Assembly: GCF_030272615.1 (NCBI RefSeq)
Contig: NC_081410.1
Span: 115,765,140 to 115,829,139, forward strand
Reading direction: 5' to 3'
Source: Cryptomeria japonica
Taxonomy: Eukaryota > Streptophyta > Pinopsida > Cupressales > Cupressaceae
Length of the DNA: 64,000 nt
The notes beneath the pieces are model-generated. The model made no database searches. It was not told the DNA's origin and worked only from the letters and a program-made list of their open reading frames with translations. This document shows positions 24,043 through 35,767 of this stretch, in pieces (the stretch's first letter is position 1; every line of letters starts with the position of its first letter). Position numbers and translations under genes: made by a program.

Positions 24043-25195
24043 TGTTAGAATCAATGAACATTGAGGGGTGGAAGGGCGGGAGGGGTGAATCAATGTTCTG
24101 CAATTTACAAGTTTATTAAACTGATTCTTAAACCACCAGATGCATAAGAAAGAAAGTAAAATGCATAAACTCAAAGCAAACAACCAAATAACCATAACAC
24201 CAGAATTTTTACGTGGAAACCTAGAAAGGGGAAGACCACGATGGGATTTGAACTCACAATATTATTATACTTTGGCCAGAAGTATGATAATATTACATAA
24301 AGTGGAATGCACTTGCATTTAGGCACATTGCCTAGAGCTCATTGCTCAATTACAATGAAGGGTAACTAACCCGGAGGACTCACTGTCCTACAATATGAGA
24401 TATAAGAGTAATTACAATGACTGAACTGGAATATAACATCTACAAATGCCAAAGATCAGTTCCGGTTAAGCACAAACTGACTGTCAAATGCTGTTCTGTC
24501 TTTCTGCCATGTTCTCCTGCACAATCATCTACTAAAGCATCTATTTTGCATCTGATGCACATTCGCATGCCACACACCCACATTCGCATAAAAACCTGAT
24601 AAAATGATCATCTGGATTGACATTATATATCCGCACCAACAAAATAGATCACAACCAAGTTGGCTTCACAAAACTGCAAAATATGAAACATGTAGTAACA
24701 TGTTGGCTCAATCCATCCACAAATGCGTATGCAGACCCAAAATAGATGATGACAAGCTTTACACGCAACGACACAAATACCTCGAACGCAACACCAATCA
24801 TCGAAAACAACTCAAGCATTCCGAATCACACGATACCCAACTGATCAATACTTTAGCTCTGTTCTTCTGGAATCATTGGATACCAAACCTTGAATCTTGC
24901 ATTAGAATCGACACCGGAGGCTGGAATTGAAAAGTAAGCTGCCTCGAATCATGAATCAATTGCCTTAATCACCGCAACCAAAATTACATCACTAATACCA
25001 AGATATGCACAATGATCTCATATTCTACCGGTAACTGAGTTCCACCTTCGAGACTTAAGCCTATGAACAATATGACTTCTGGTAAGTCAAATCTGCATAT
25101 ATCAGATAGGGTTTATTGACTGAGTTGCCATCAATGACAACCCCTAAGCAATCTCTATACATCAAACATTACCAGAACAGTGTCTCTTGCCAACA
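24043..25195 (-). repeat. N1 3' LTR
   Basis: On the minus strand it starts TGTTGGCAAGAGACAC and ends GATTCTAACA. It is preceded by the purine tract at 25196 and followed by the AGGTC duplication. It aligns along its whole length with 30490-31675. Confidence 0.92.
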
Positions 25196-25212
25196 ATCTA
25201 CCCCTTTGACAT
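25196..25212 (-). promoter_or_regulatory. N1 polypurine tract
   Basis: On the minus strand ATGTCAAAGGGGTAGAT sits directly before the 3' LTR. The AAAGGGG core primes plus-strand synthesis in LTR elements. N2 has CCAAAGGGGGAGAT in the same place. Confidence 0.85.
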
Positions 25213-25403
25213 TGATGGCAACACTGTGAAAAATGAACTGTACACTCAAGACTACAAGACACCAAAATTTCTAAATCTCCAAGAATCTGCAAGCTCCCCC
25301 TAAGAACATGCATCATTTTTCATTGCACTCTCTCCCCCTTTGATATCAATGGCAAAGGTAGGAATATGCCAAAACTTATGTACAAAAGAATATATATAGT
25401 GAT

Positions 25404-28400
25404 TTATATGAATTTGAAAATATCAGTATAGGTTATCTTTAAGGACTTTAGATACTCATTCCATCCTCTCAGAAAACAATCCAAAACATTTATCAAGGCG
25501 CTGAACATGTATGCATGTATTTTTACGCGCTTAAGGTCTGAGGGGACAACTTTACCCAAAGCACTCATTGCATCCTGTTGTCTGCCAAGCAAAGTGTCTA
25601 ATTGAGGAGTCTTATGACTCCTCAATTCACCTACTCTTCTTGTAATTTGGTCCCGTCCTTTATGCAAGCTTTTGAATGTCTGTTAGGTCTATAACTTGAG
25701 CTTCAAGACTACTTGCAAGCTTTTGATTTTGTCTGTTAGGTCCATAACTTGAGCTTCAAGACTAGTAGCAAAAATTGAAAGAGGGGCAAAATATTGTGAA
25801 ATTGCAGCTAACTGCCCTTCATATTCCTTATTCTTCTTGTCAATGTCTAGAGAAAACTTCGGCAAAATAAGACATGACTTATATACCTTGCCACCTTCAT
25901 CTAAAGCATTCTCAATACTCTTCACCACAGATTGCAAAACTACCCTATCATCCTCAACCGCTTTCAAAAAGGTTTGGAATCTCATTTCATTAAATTTGTT
26001 CAAAACTTTTATATTTGCTGCTTTCTCCAAGGACACAAAATGAGAATCAACTGCTTGTAACATATTCCTAAGCTTACCATAGGACGTGTCACCAAAATCC
26101 TGCTTGTAGGAAGGCAAAAATTTCTCTAAAACATTGGTTGCCAAAGATTTAACCTCCTTGTCTTCTGATTAAGACTTTAATAAGTCCTCACTTGCATTGA
26201 TTTGGTCAAGGGTGGCTAACTTTAATGCTTGAATTGGAGATAGTGTGCTCAAATCAATCGGTCCATGAGAGAATTCATCATCTGCAACAATCTGCTTCCC
26301 CTTATTGGATACAGTGGCTCTGCCATTGTCATCGGTGCCTCATCAACCTTCTCTTCTCCTTTTTTTTTCTTCGCACCTGCACTTGCACCTGTATCACCCT
26401 TTGCTGCATTAGCTTCTACTTCTGCTTTCTCACCTAGTCCCTTCTCATTTGCAATCTCCTCGGCTGCATCCTCAGAACGAATTTCCATAACCAGAGGATT
26501 TTGCGTAGCTTCATCGGAGTCCCCAATGGCTTGGTTATCACTAGTATCATCTGCAACTTCATGCTCAACCTGATCGATCACAGATGGCCGATCTTTCTGC
26601 TCATGAGGAACCTCATTCTGAGCGTGAATTGCCAGAGTAGAAGTGTATTTGCTCGATTGCCCTTCTAGTTGGGAATCATCCTTCTCCGGATTGATCTAAT
26701 AGTTATTTTCTTTCAAAATTTTCTTCAATATACCTTCTGTTTCTTTAATAACTTCATCAACTCTTCCGAACATTATTTTATTCACTCTATGTTTGCTCCT
26801 GAAGTTTTCCTTAGCAAGTCCCAAGATTCTTTTTATTTCATCCTTTGTTACATTAGGACACATATTTACTAAGGTATATTCTTTAATCTCTCATCCTCTA
26901 AACTGGATGTGTGTCTTTGAGCATCCAAAATTTCATATAAATCCTTTGGAATCATAGATGATATTCTATCAATGCCTTGCTAAAAATGTTCATATATTGT
27001 ACAACTACTTCCTCAATAGCCCTTTGATCGTTATCATCAAAATTTTCATAATATATAGATAAATTGTTGAGATTTCCTTTCTTTACAATTTCATTAACAA
27101 TCTCATCCAAGGACTTCGGGGGCACAATATAAAGACCTCCAAGCTTACCCGATTTAAGAGCTTCATCAAATCCTTATTTCTGCTTCGTACTTGGTTTGGC
27201 TTTACCGGATGACTCACCTTAAGTCTTAGGCTTCTTTGTAGGCTGAGCTTCATCGGATGGGGGCTTCTTGACTACCCTAACATAGGTAGCAGTCTTCTTT
27301 ACTTCACACATTGCCTCATCCGATTCAATTTCTTCTTCTGTATTGGCTGCAACATATTGTCTATGGGGCTTCTGCTTCTGTCTCTTCTCTGCTCCACCGA
27401 TTGATGATGATTGAGGCCTAGGTGGAGGGACTACCTTCTCCACATCGGAGGTAGGTGTAGACTTGCTTTGTTTAGCCTTAGTCTGCTTGGGAGCAGTAGA
27501 GACCGATTTAGCCTTAGGCTTCACCATGTCTTCCTCCTTCAATATATTCTGCTCTCGAGCCCTCTGCACAACTTCCTTGATTATGCCCATATGTTCTGCA
27601 AGCTATTCTACTTCCTTTCTAACCTTTCTCTTCCTTCCGGACTTAGTGAATTGCTTATGCAAGTTCAAGTCTTTTTCTTTGAAGGTACCAAATCTTTCCT
27701 CTTTTTCATCCACCGGCTTACTGAGGAGGTGCCGAGCATAGGTGTCAAAGAGTAATCTCATCCACCTCATATCCCATAGGCAGAATCCAAACTGTCCTAG
27801 GCTCAACTGCTTCCATGTGACATTGATCCTTATCCACCATGAAGCAAATTATATTTTCATACTTTTCAACAATAGTCTTTGGAATTCTTTCTTTGCCTTG
27901 CATCAGCTCATGAAATGTCTTAAAGTAACCCCATAAGGCTGATTTCTGAGCAATTGCATCACCCAAACCCTGCAAATCATCGTTAATTTGAGCTGCCACC
28001 GGTTTATCATAAGCCCATTGAACCTTACCAATACCGGGGATCTCATTCAAGAAGTACAGTGCCAAGCAAATGATCAAGCAACTGAATTTAAACATATGCT
28101 TTTTGTCTTGTTTGATCTTTTTTATATTGCTCATTAGCTCGCTAAGATGCACCGCACACAAGTCATACTTCTTGTTTTCTTTGCGCATTTGATAAGCTGC
28201 ATAAATAGCAGTACCGAATATTGAATTTTGTCTGCTTGACTAATAAACCTTGTAACCAATAATCATTGAAGCAAATCTCACATCAAATTCTACAATGTCA
28301 CTAATAGTCATTGACCGACTGTCATGCTTGGAACTGGTTACCTCCATTACAGTGGTGTTCTTCACATTCCAGAGCCCAGGTACTTCATTGGTCGCATTCA

Positions 28401-28821
28401 AACAGGTTACTGCTTGAATGGCTTGCTTTGTGATCTTGTGGGGTTTGTCCAGCCATGGAAATTCATCGTGAATTCAGCTTAGAACATACCTTACCCATTC
28501 AGGCTCGTCAAATACTAGGAAGTATACAAACTGAATGAAACCCTTATTCTCCAAATTCTTGAAATCTGATTTCAAATTCCTAAAATCATCAACCATGTGC
28601 TTAGCATACAGAGATAACATGTCTGAATTACCCAATTCCTCGATATTGCAATGTATATATGCCCTAATGTCTTTATTGTGCAACACTCCGTACGGTATAG
28701 AAGAAAGCACACCATTCGGATCGTCTTCAATTGACTTAAACGAATGTTTCTTGAATACAAGCCTAGCTCTTTTAGTGATTTCCACAAAATAAGGAGTTGC
28801 TACGCCGGATGATGATGCCAT
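25404..28821 (-). pseudogene. N1 gene B: large protein of unknown function, broken
   Basis: It starts MASSSGVATPYFVEI at 28821. One frame runs to about 27745 with only two stops (near 28475 and 28246) and carries a globular, helix-rich N-terminal domain (VRFASMIIGYKVY, LYFLNEIPGIGKVQWAYD, YENIICFMVDKD). It then shifts frame near 27750-27800 into a Lys/Pro/Gln-rich linker (27219-27806) and, after further breaks, a helical, probably coiled-coil C-terminal part (25404-26581). A 51-53 bp tandem duplication at 25663-25770 disrupts the end. Intact length would have been about 1,100 residues. No catalytic motif is recognised; it aligns end to end with N2 gene B. Confidence 0.75.
25663..25770. repeat. 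51-53 bp tandem duplication in N1 gene B
   Basis: TGCAAGCTTTTGA and the following TCTGTTAGGTC...ACTTGAGCTTCAAGACTA occur twice, offset by 51 to 53 bases. The unequal offset includes a small length change and probably contributes to the broken frame. Confidence 0.85.
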
Positions 28822-29221
28822 TTTGAAATTTAGGGTATGAACTGAAAGCGTCGAGAATAGATAAATACCTTTTCATTCACAACCAAATGCAAAGTATCTG
28901 TCGAATTGCTACAAGCTCATATTTCGCTGCTATATCTCTTTCGCTTTGTTGCTATGCTCTTTTCTCTCGTTCGCAATGTGAAAAACGAATAGAAGAATTC
29001 TCTTTTATGCTTTTGAAACCTAACTTTTAGTTGCAATAAATGCATAACCCTAAAAGCTTCTGGATACCTTGTTTTTCATGAATTCACTCATTAGATTCTC
29101 AAATTACCATGAATTCTTTTGGATATCAACTGCACAGTTAATCCCCATCATCTGCAACCATTCTTGACTGGTTACAGACCTCCAAAAGGGGGTTTTAAAG
29201 ATCTACATGAAAAACTTCCCC

Positions 29222-30429
29222 CTAAGGCCAAAATGCTTTAGTTACCGGATGAGGTCCAACACCGTATTTAGGTGTGGAGTCATTCTGCACATTTGAATCT
29301 TCCTTTTTAACCCACATCTTCTTATGCTGATCTCTGATCTCTTCCACCTTTGCTTTTCCCTTTTCATCTGAAGTGTTCTTGTTTACCAGAGCATTCTTGC
29401 TTCTACAGTATCTTGCAATGTGACCGGGTTTGTTGCATGCATAGGAGACAACATTCCTTTGCATAGGCCTGAAGTTCATCTGATTTGGTCTCATCCTGCA
29501 TTGGTTAGAGATATGTCCAAACATTCCACAAGCATAACATCTCTTATTTTGAAAATTGTTCATCACTGTTCTGCACATGTTTGACTTATGACCAAAATTG
29601 TTGCATATGAAACATTCACCGGTAAAGGTAGGACCATTATTCATCACATTATTCATCATCCCATTATTCATCTTACTTCTGCATTGATTTGCAATATGAC
29701 CGAATTTTCCACAAATAAAACATTTACCATTGAATTTATAGGCATTAGGTTGTCTTACCAGAGGTTTCTTTTTGTTTTGCTGATGATTGCTTTGTGCGGA
29801 ACCAGAGGATTCTCCTTTCTCAAATCCAAGTCCTCGCATATCTTTCCCATGTCTCTGACTTTTCAACATCTCATCTTTTCAACATCTCATCTAACTAGGC
29901 TGAACTAGCTTTGAATTTTTCTTTGTACTCATTAGCAGTAGAAAGTTCATCTCTCAGAATTATGATTTGCCTTTCAAGTTCTTGTCCATCATTCTTTGTC
30001 TACACCAATTCAAGCTTCAATTGATCATTCTCATAGTTCAATCTACAACATTCATCAGAACTCTCCTTCAGTGAGTGACTGACTCAGGGTTTTTTCATTC
30101 TTCTTCCGGTCTTCAATCTCCTTTGTCATCTTCATTACAATGGATTGCATCCCATTCTTCAAGACTGCATTCTCTCTAGCCAGCTTCTCACAGTCATTTG
30201 TCTTGTCTTGTAGGGCTTGATTGTCAATGCTTTGTTCTTCTTTCTCCTTCAACTTATCCATAAGCTCCTTTCTCTTCTCTCTGGATGTACTCACTTGTTC
30301 TTTCAGAGTTTCAATGACATTTTCAGCTGCTTCCAAGATTTTCCTTAGGCTACTCTTCTCTTTCATAGTTGCATCAAGGTCTTCAAGTGCCACACTAAGC
30401 TGTATTTGCAAACCAGTCCATTGATTCAA
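29222..30429 (-). pseudogene. N1 gene A: Gag-like coiled-coil, four-CCHC protein, broken
   Basis: It starts MNQWTGLQIQLSVALEDLDA at 30429, about 45 bp inside the primer site. The first 125 residues (to 30055) and the following, frame-broken part to about 29900 are strongly charged heptad-like sequence, so a long coiled coil. From 29869 comes a basic patch and then knuckles CFICGKFGHIANQC, CFICNNFGHKSNMC, CYACGMFGHISNQC and a fourth, SYACNKPGHIARYC, whose first Cys is lost. CCHC knuckles bind RNA, and a coiled coil plus knuckles after the primer site is where Gag belongs. It is about 400 codons long and ends at 29222. Gene B starts 400 bp downstream. Confidence 0.85.
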
Positions 30430-30471
30430 TCTTCTGGATCTTCCTCAAGCTGTTAGGCTTCCTCGGAGGAA

Positions 30472-30489
30472 CTAGGATTTGATACCAAT
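30472..30489 (-). promoter_or_regulatory. N1 primer-binding site
   Basis: On the minus strand ATTGGTATCAAATCC follows directly on the 5' LTR. It matches the tRNA-iMet primer site TGGTATCAGAG with decay; N2 keeps a perfect TGGTATCAGAG at the same spacing. Confidence 0.85.
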
Positions 30490-31675
30490 TGTTGGAATCA
30501 ATGAACACTGAGAGGGGGGGAGGGGTGGGGGGGTGAATCAATGTTCTCAATTTATGTTTATTAAACTGATTCTTAAACCACCATATGCATAAGAAAGAAA
30601 TTAAAATGCAGAAACTCAAAGAAAACAACCACACAACCATAACACTGAAATTTTTATGTGGAAACTCGGAAAGGGAAAAGCCACGGTGGGATTTGAACCC
30701 ACAATATTATTATACTTTGGATAGGCTTATGATAATATTACATAAAGTGGAATGCACTTGCATTCAGGCACACTGCCTAGAGCTCACGACTCAATTACAA
30801 TGAAGGGTAACTAACCCGGAGGACTCACTGTCCTACAATATGAGATAAAAGAGTAATTACAATGACTGAATTGGAATATAACATCTAAAAATGCCAAAGA
30901 TCAGTTCCGGTTAAGCACAAATTGACTATCAAATGCTGTTCTGCCTTTCTGCCCTATTCTGCTGCATAGTCATCTATCAGAGCACCAATTTTGCATTCTG
31001 ATGCTCATTCGCATGCCACACATCCACATTTGCATAAAAACCACATAAAATGATCGTCTGGATCGACATTATATATCCACACCAACAAAATAGATCACAA
31101 CCAAGTTGACTTCACAAAATTGCAAAATACTACACAGTCGGCTTCACAAAATTGTAAAATATGAAACGTGTAGTAACATATGTCGGCTCAATCCATCCAC
31201 AAATGCATATGCGGACCCAAAATAGATGTTGACAAGCTTCACACACAATGACACAATTAACTCGAACGTAACACCAATCACTGAAAACAACTCAAGCATT
31301 TTGAATTACGCGATACCCAACTGATCAATACTTTAGTTCTGTTCTTTCGGAATCACCAGATACTGGACCTTGAATCTTGCACTAGAATCGACACCGAAGG
31401 CTGGAATTCCAAAGTGAGCTGCCTCGAATCATGAATCAACTACCTTAATCACTGCAACCAAAATTACATCATCAATAATAAGATATGCACAATGATCTCA
31501 TATTCTGCCGGTAACTGAGTTCCACCTTCTAGACTTAAGCCTATGAACAATATGACTTCCGATAAGTCAAATTTGCATATACCGGATATGGTTTATTGAC
31601 TGAGTTGCCATCAATGACAACCCCTAAGCAATCTCCACACATCAAACATTACCGAAACATTGTCTCTTGCCAACA
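30490..31675 (-). repeat. N1 5' LTR
   Basis: 1186 bp, with TGTTGG...CCAACA ends on the plus strand. It carries an internal stem-loop at 30681-30702 (see findings) and should hold the element promoter, but no convincing TATA box was singled out. Confidence 0.92.
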
Positions 31676-31680
31676 AGGTC
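31676..31680. repeat. Right 5-bp target duplication of element N1
   Basis: AGGTC, identical to 24038-24042. Confidence 0.92.
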
Positions 31681-34600
31681 GAGGACGAGTTGGTTGTTGC
31701 TGGAGAGAAGCTTGTTGATGATGATCCAATGCGTATAGCTTTGACTAGTTTTTCGAAGCACTAGGAAGTGTTTGTCAAGTGTGTAGTCAACTGAGATCAC
31801 CTACCCGATTGGGCGAGGCTTTGGGATGATTTCGTCTATGAGGAGATCCAAGAAAGTTCTCAGTGAGGAAATCAGTTGAAGGTTGAAGATGAAGAAAACT
31901 TTGCTCTTTTAAGCAAGGGTAAGCAGAAGGCCAAAAAAGGGCCAAGTGAAGAGTCTTCTTCCAAAAGTGGGAAGAAGAAAGATCCAAGTAAAGTGAAGTG
32001 TTTTTGTTGCCATCAGTTGGAACACTCTGCCAGTCAGTGTTCGAATAAGAAAAAAAGGGCAAGCAAAAGAAGCAGGTTGGAGCTACTGCAGAGGTGGATG
32101 AGTTTGCAACACGGTTTGAGAATGAGTTTTCACTCATTGCCTGTCTTTCAAGTTCAGTTGCCAACAATATGTGGTATATTGACAATGGGGCTTCTCAACA
32201 CATGACGGGAGTCAAGGAGTGTTTCACCAAGTTGGAGGAGAAGAAGTTGGGACTTTTATATTGAGCTTAGTGACAATGCCAAGTATCATGTAGTTGGTGT
32301 TGGATTCGTCAAGTTTCGAAGGGAGTTTGACAAACCTTTGTTGGTGGAGGATGTGTTGTATGTCCCAGGCATGACAAAGAAACTGATATTCGTTTCTACT
32401 TTGGAGGACAAGGGTTATATCGTGACCTTTGACGGGGAAAAGTCTATATTTGTCTCAAGGATTCCAAGGTAGCAAAAGTGATTGGAGTCATGCACAACAA
32501 CTTGTTTCGGCTAGAGTTTTAGCTAGTGGATGTGTTGATAAGCAACAATAGAGGGCTAGGAGAATTGCGGCAAAGGAGGATGGCCCATCTTCACCATGGA
32601 TCACTTGATGTGCTCAAGGAAATAATTACGGGGCTGCCTGATATGAAGGTCGAGAAGCATGAGGTATGCAAGGGATGTGCTTTGGAGAAATATGCCAAGA
32701 CCAGTTTTTCGAGCAGTGACACTAGGTTCAAGGGGATTTTGGATCTAGTACACTCGATGTTTGTGGGCCCATGTCAACAACATCCTTGTATGGGTACAAG
32801 TATTATGTTACCTTCATTGATGATTTCTCCAGGAAGACATGGATATATTTTCTTAAGAATAAAGATGAGGTCTTCAGTAGGTTCAAAGAGTTTAAGGATC
32901 TTGTGGAGAACCAAACAAGGAGGAAGATCAAGACATTGAGGTTGGATAATGAAGGCGAGTATACCTCGAATGCCTTCAAGGGTTTCCATGCTCAAGAAGG
33001 TATCAAGAAAGAGTTGACGGTTCCATACAACCCTTAGCAAAATGGGGTTGCTGAAAGGAAACATAGGGCTATAGTTGGAGCGGCCAAGGCTATGCTCCAT
33101 GATCAGGATCTGCCTTGGTTTCTATGGGTAGAGGCTTGCAATACAACCGTATACTTGCAGAATAGGAGCCCACACAAGGTGTTGGGCAAGTCGGCACCGA
33201 AGGAGGCGTTCACTTGAAAGAAACCAGTATTTGGAGCATATTCGCATCTTTGGATGCCTTGTGTATTGTCATGTTCCCGAGAAGAGAACCAAGTTGGAAT
33301 CAATTGCAAAGAAGGGTATCCTCGTTGGGTACAGTGATATTTCCAAGGCCTATCAAAGTTTACATTCCTACCCTCAAGAACACAATTGTACGTAAGGATG
33401 CGAAGTTTGAGGAAGAGAGGGCTCTTCAGAAGTCTGGGAACTTAATGAAGGTTCAAGAGGAGTAGGCACCCAAGGTTGAGGCAATGCAGATTCCACATTA
33501 TTCAGTCACGCAAGTTGGAGAGCAGAGCAGGCAGGTCGAGCAGGTTGATTAGGAGGAGGAACAGATGATTCCTTAGCCTCAACTCCTATCATAGGGAGGA
33601 GGAGGAACAAGGCGGTTGAGAAGACACTAAGAGAGGCCTAGGAGTATGTTGGTGCTCCACAGGATTTAGTTCGAAAAAGAAAGGCTCCTAAGTGCTATTA
33701 TGAGTATATGGTGCTTATAAGTGAACTGATTGAGGTGGAGCCTTCCAGCTTTTAGGAGGGGTTCAAGCGCTAGGTATAAAGGGATGCCATGGTGGAAGAG
33801 TATTCTTCCATTACGAAGAATAATGTGTGGGATGTAGTGCCATGACCAAAAGGAAAGTAAGTTGTGGGTTGGAGATGGCTGTAGAAGATTAAGCATGCTA
33901 CAAATGGCAGCGTGGAGAATTTCAAAGCACAGTTTGTGGCTAAGGGTTATCACAAAAGGAAGGGGTTGATTATGACAAGGCCTTCGCTCTAGTAGCTAGG
34001 TTCTCATCCATCAGGGCTATCATTTCTGTAGCAACACATATGGGTTGGAGGGTCCATCAGATGGATGTGAAGACAACCTTCCTCAACGGAGCAATTGAGG
34101 AAGAGATTTACATAGAGAAGCTAGAGGGTTTTGAGGTGCATGGGAGGGATTCCCATGTATGTAGGTTGAGGAGAGCACTGTATGGGCTCAAGAGGGCTCC
34201 CAGGGTGTGGTATGCATGCCTTGACAATTACTTGCAGAGTGTGAGCTTTACCAAGAGAGACGTAATTGAACTTGTACTACATTCAGGTGAAGGACGAGCC
34301 TCTCATATTGGTGTTGTATGTTTCTGACCTATTTCTCACAAGGTCAGAGGATCTCACAACACATTGCAAGTAGGATCTTGCAAGAGAGTTCGAAATGAAG
34401 GACTTGGGGTTGATGAATTACTTTCTAGGATTGGAGGTGTGGCAGAGAGGGAGAGATCTTCCTTGGACAAGGGAAGTACACAGTTGAGATCTTTTAGGAT
34501 GGAGGACTGTAAGCCCATGTAAGAAGATCGATGCTTCCAGATAAGAAGCAGTGGACCCAACTTTATACAAACAATTTTTTGGCTCTCTTATGTATTTAGT

Positions 34601-35216
34601 CAACACTAGGCCATATATTTGTTTCATAGTGAATTCACTCAGTTAGTTTATGGTAGAGCCTAAGCGTGTGCACTGGGTAGTTGCGAAGCATGTTTTGAGG
34701 TATCTTCATGGCATAGTTGATAATGGGATGAGGTATATTCAACAGGATGGAGTGAAGTTCGAAGGGTTCATCGATGCAGATTGGGTAGGCAGTACAACTA
34801 ATAGGAGAAACACTTCAAGGTGTAGTTTTAGTTTGGGATCAGGAGCAGTCTCTTGGTACAATATGAAACAGAATGCAGTTGCACTGAGTTTTGCAGAGGC
34901 CGAGTATATGGTAGCCAATATGGCTGCGTGTGAGGTTATCTGGCTTTGGAAACTTCTAGTTTGACTTTTTTAGTCATTTACTGTGATAATCAGAGTTGTA
35001 TCAAACTCTCTGAGAATCTAGTGTTTCATGACAGGTAGAAGCACATTAAGATCAAGTACCACTTCATTAGAGATTGTGTGCAGAAGGGGACAGTGAAGCT
35101 GCAATACATTCCTACAGACGAGCAGGTAGCAGACATCTTGACCAAGGCCTTAATGAAGGGCAAGTTTGTTTCTTCGGGAATAAGCTGGGTGTTGTGCAGA
35201 ATACCGTCCTTGCTAA
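31681..35216 (+). pseudogene. Copia gag end and pol (protease, integrase, RT, RNase H), broken
   Basis: This continues the gag frame of 23654-24042. In order: CCHC knuckle CFCCHQLEHSASQC (about 32000), protease site WYIDNGASQHMTG (32172; DSG is usual, here DNG), pre-integrase HLHHGSL and CKGCALEK, integrase YVTFIDDFSRKTW, LRLDNEGEY and QNGVAERKHR, RT GWRVHQMDVKTTFLNG (34040) and RRALYGLKRAPRVWY, with YVSD where YVDD is required (about 34318), RNase H DADWVGSTTNRR (34773) and ADILTKAL. Stops and frameshifts are spread throughout. The altered protease and RT catalytic sites show it decayed without selection. Confidence 0.88.
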
Positions 35217-35223
35217 GAGGGAG

Positions 35224-35767
35224 TGTTGAGTTTTTGTAGCTTGGACAAGTACTTTTGCATAGGTGTGGTGTTTACGCATGTGGAAGTCGGTTGATTAATT
35301 TTTCATATAGTTAGTTCATGGAATTTGTAATATTTAGTGAACAAGCACATTAATTTGGAGATCTTGGGTCACTGGAGGATTACAAATTGGAGTGTGGAGG
35401 AAGAGCTAGACACATCGAGAAGAAGAGAATTTTCTAGAGAAGCTAAGGAAGGAGAGAATTCTTCTTGCAAATGCAAATTGCTATACTTTTTGCTGTAATT
35501 TTTTTTCAAATTCTTCCGTGGGTATGAAAATAATAAAATTTCTCTTTGCTGGTTTTTTCTTTTGGGGTTTTCTAGGGTAAATTGTTTTTGTCAAATTTCG
35601 TGGATTGGTTCTATTTCTTTTTTTCCACTCCATAATTCTAAGTTAAAGAGCTTAGTGTATTGCTGTTCATAAATCTCAGATCTGAAATTTTTTATTTTCC
35701 GTGGATAAAAATCTGGGTATAAAATATTTATTGGAATAGTAATTTGATTTGGGCTCTAGAGAAATTA
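35224..35767 (+). repeat. 3' LTR of the degenerate copia
   Basis: It starts TGTTGAGTTTTTGTAGC right after a purine tract (AAGAGGGAG) and ends GGGCTCTAGAGAAA, matching the left-LTR remnant before the primer site at 23520. The final CA is lost and no target duplication could be matched. Confidence 0.65.

Larger units (their letters stand above)
24043..31675 (-). mobile_element. N1: pol-less LTR retrotransposon with Gag-like and unknown genes
   Basis: The element is 7.6 kb, with LTRs of 1153 bp (24043-25195) and 1186 bp (30490-31675), each TGTT...CCAACA on the plus strand, flanked by AGGTC duplications. On its own (minus) strand the order is 5' LTR, primer site, gene A (coiled coil plus four CCHC knuckles), gene B (large unknown protein), purine tract, 3' LTR. 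No protease, integrase, RT or RNase H motif was found anywhere inside. By eye the LTRs differ at roughly one base in ten, so the insertion is old. It sits antisense inside a copia gag. Element N2 has the same plan. Confidence 0.88.

Noticed and set aside
30681-30702. Possible tRNA gene in the LTR
   Set aside because: Only a T-arm-like hairpin is present. No acceptor stem, D-arm or anticodon arm could be folded around it.
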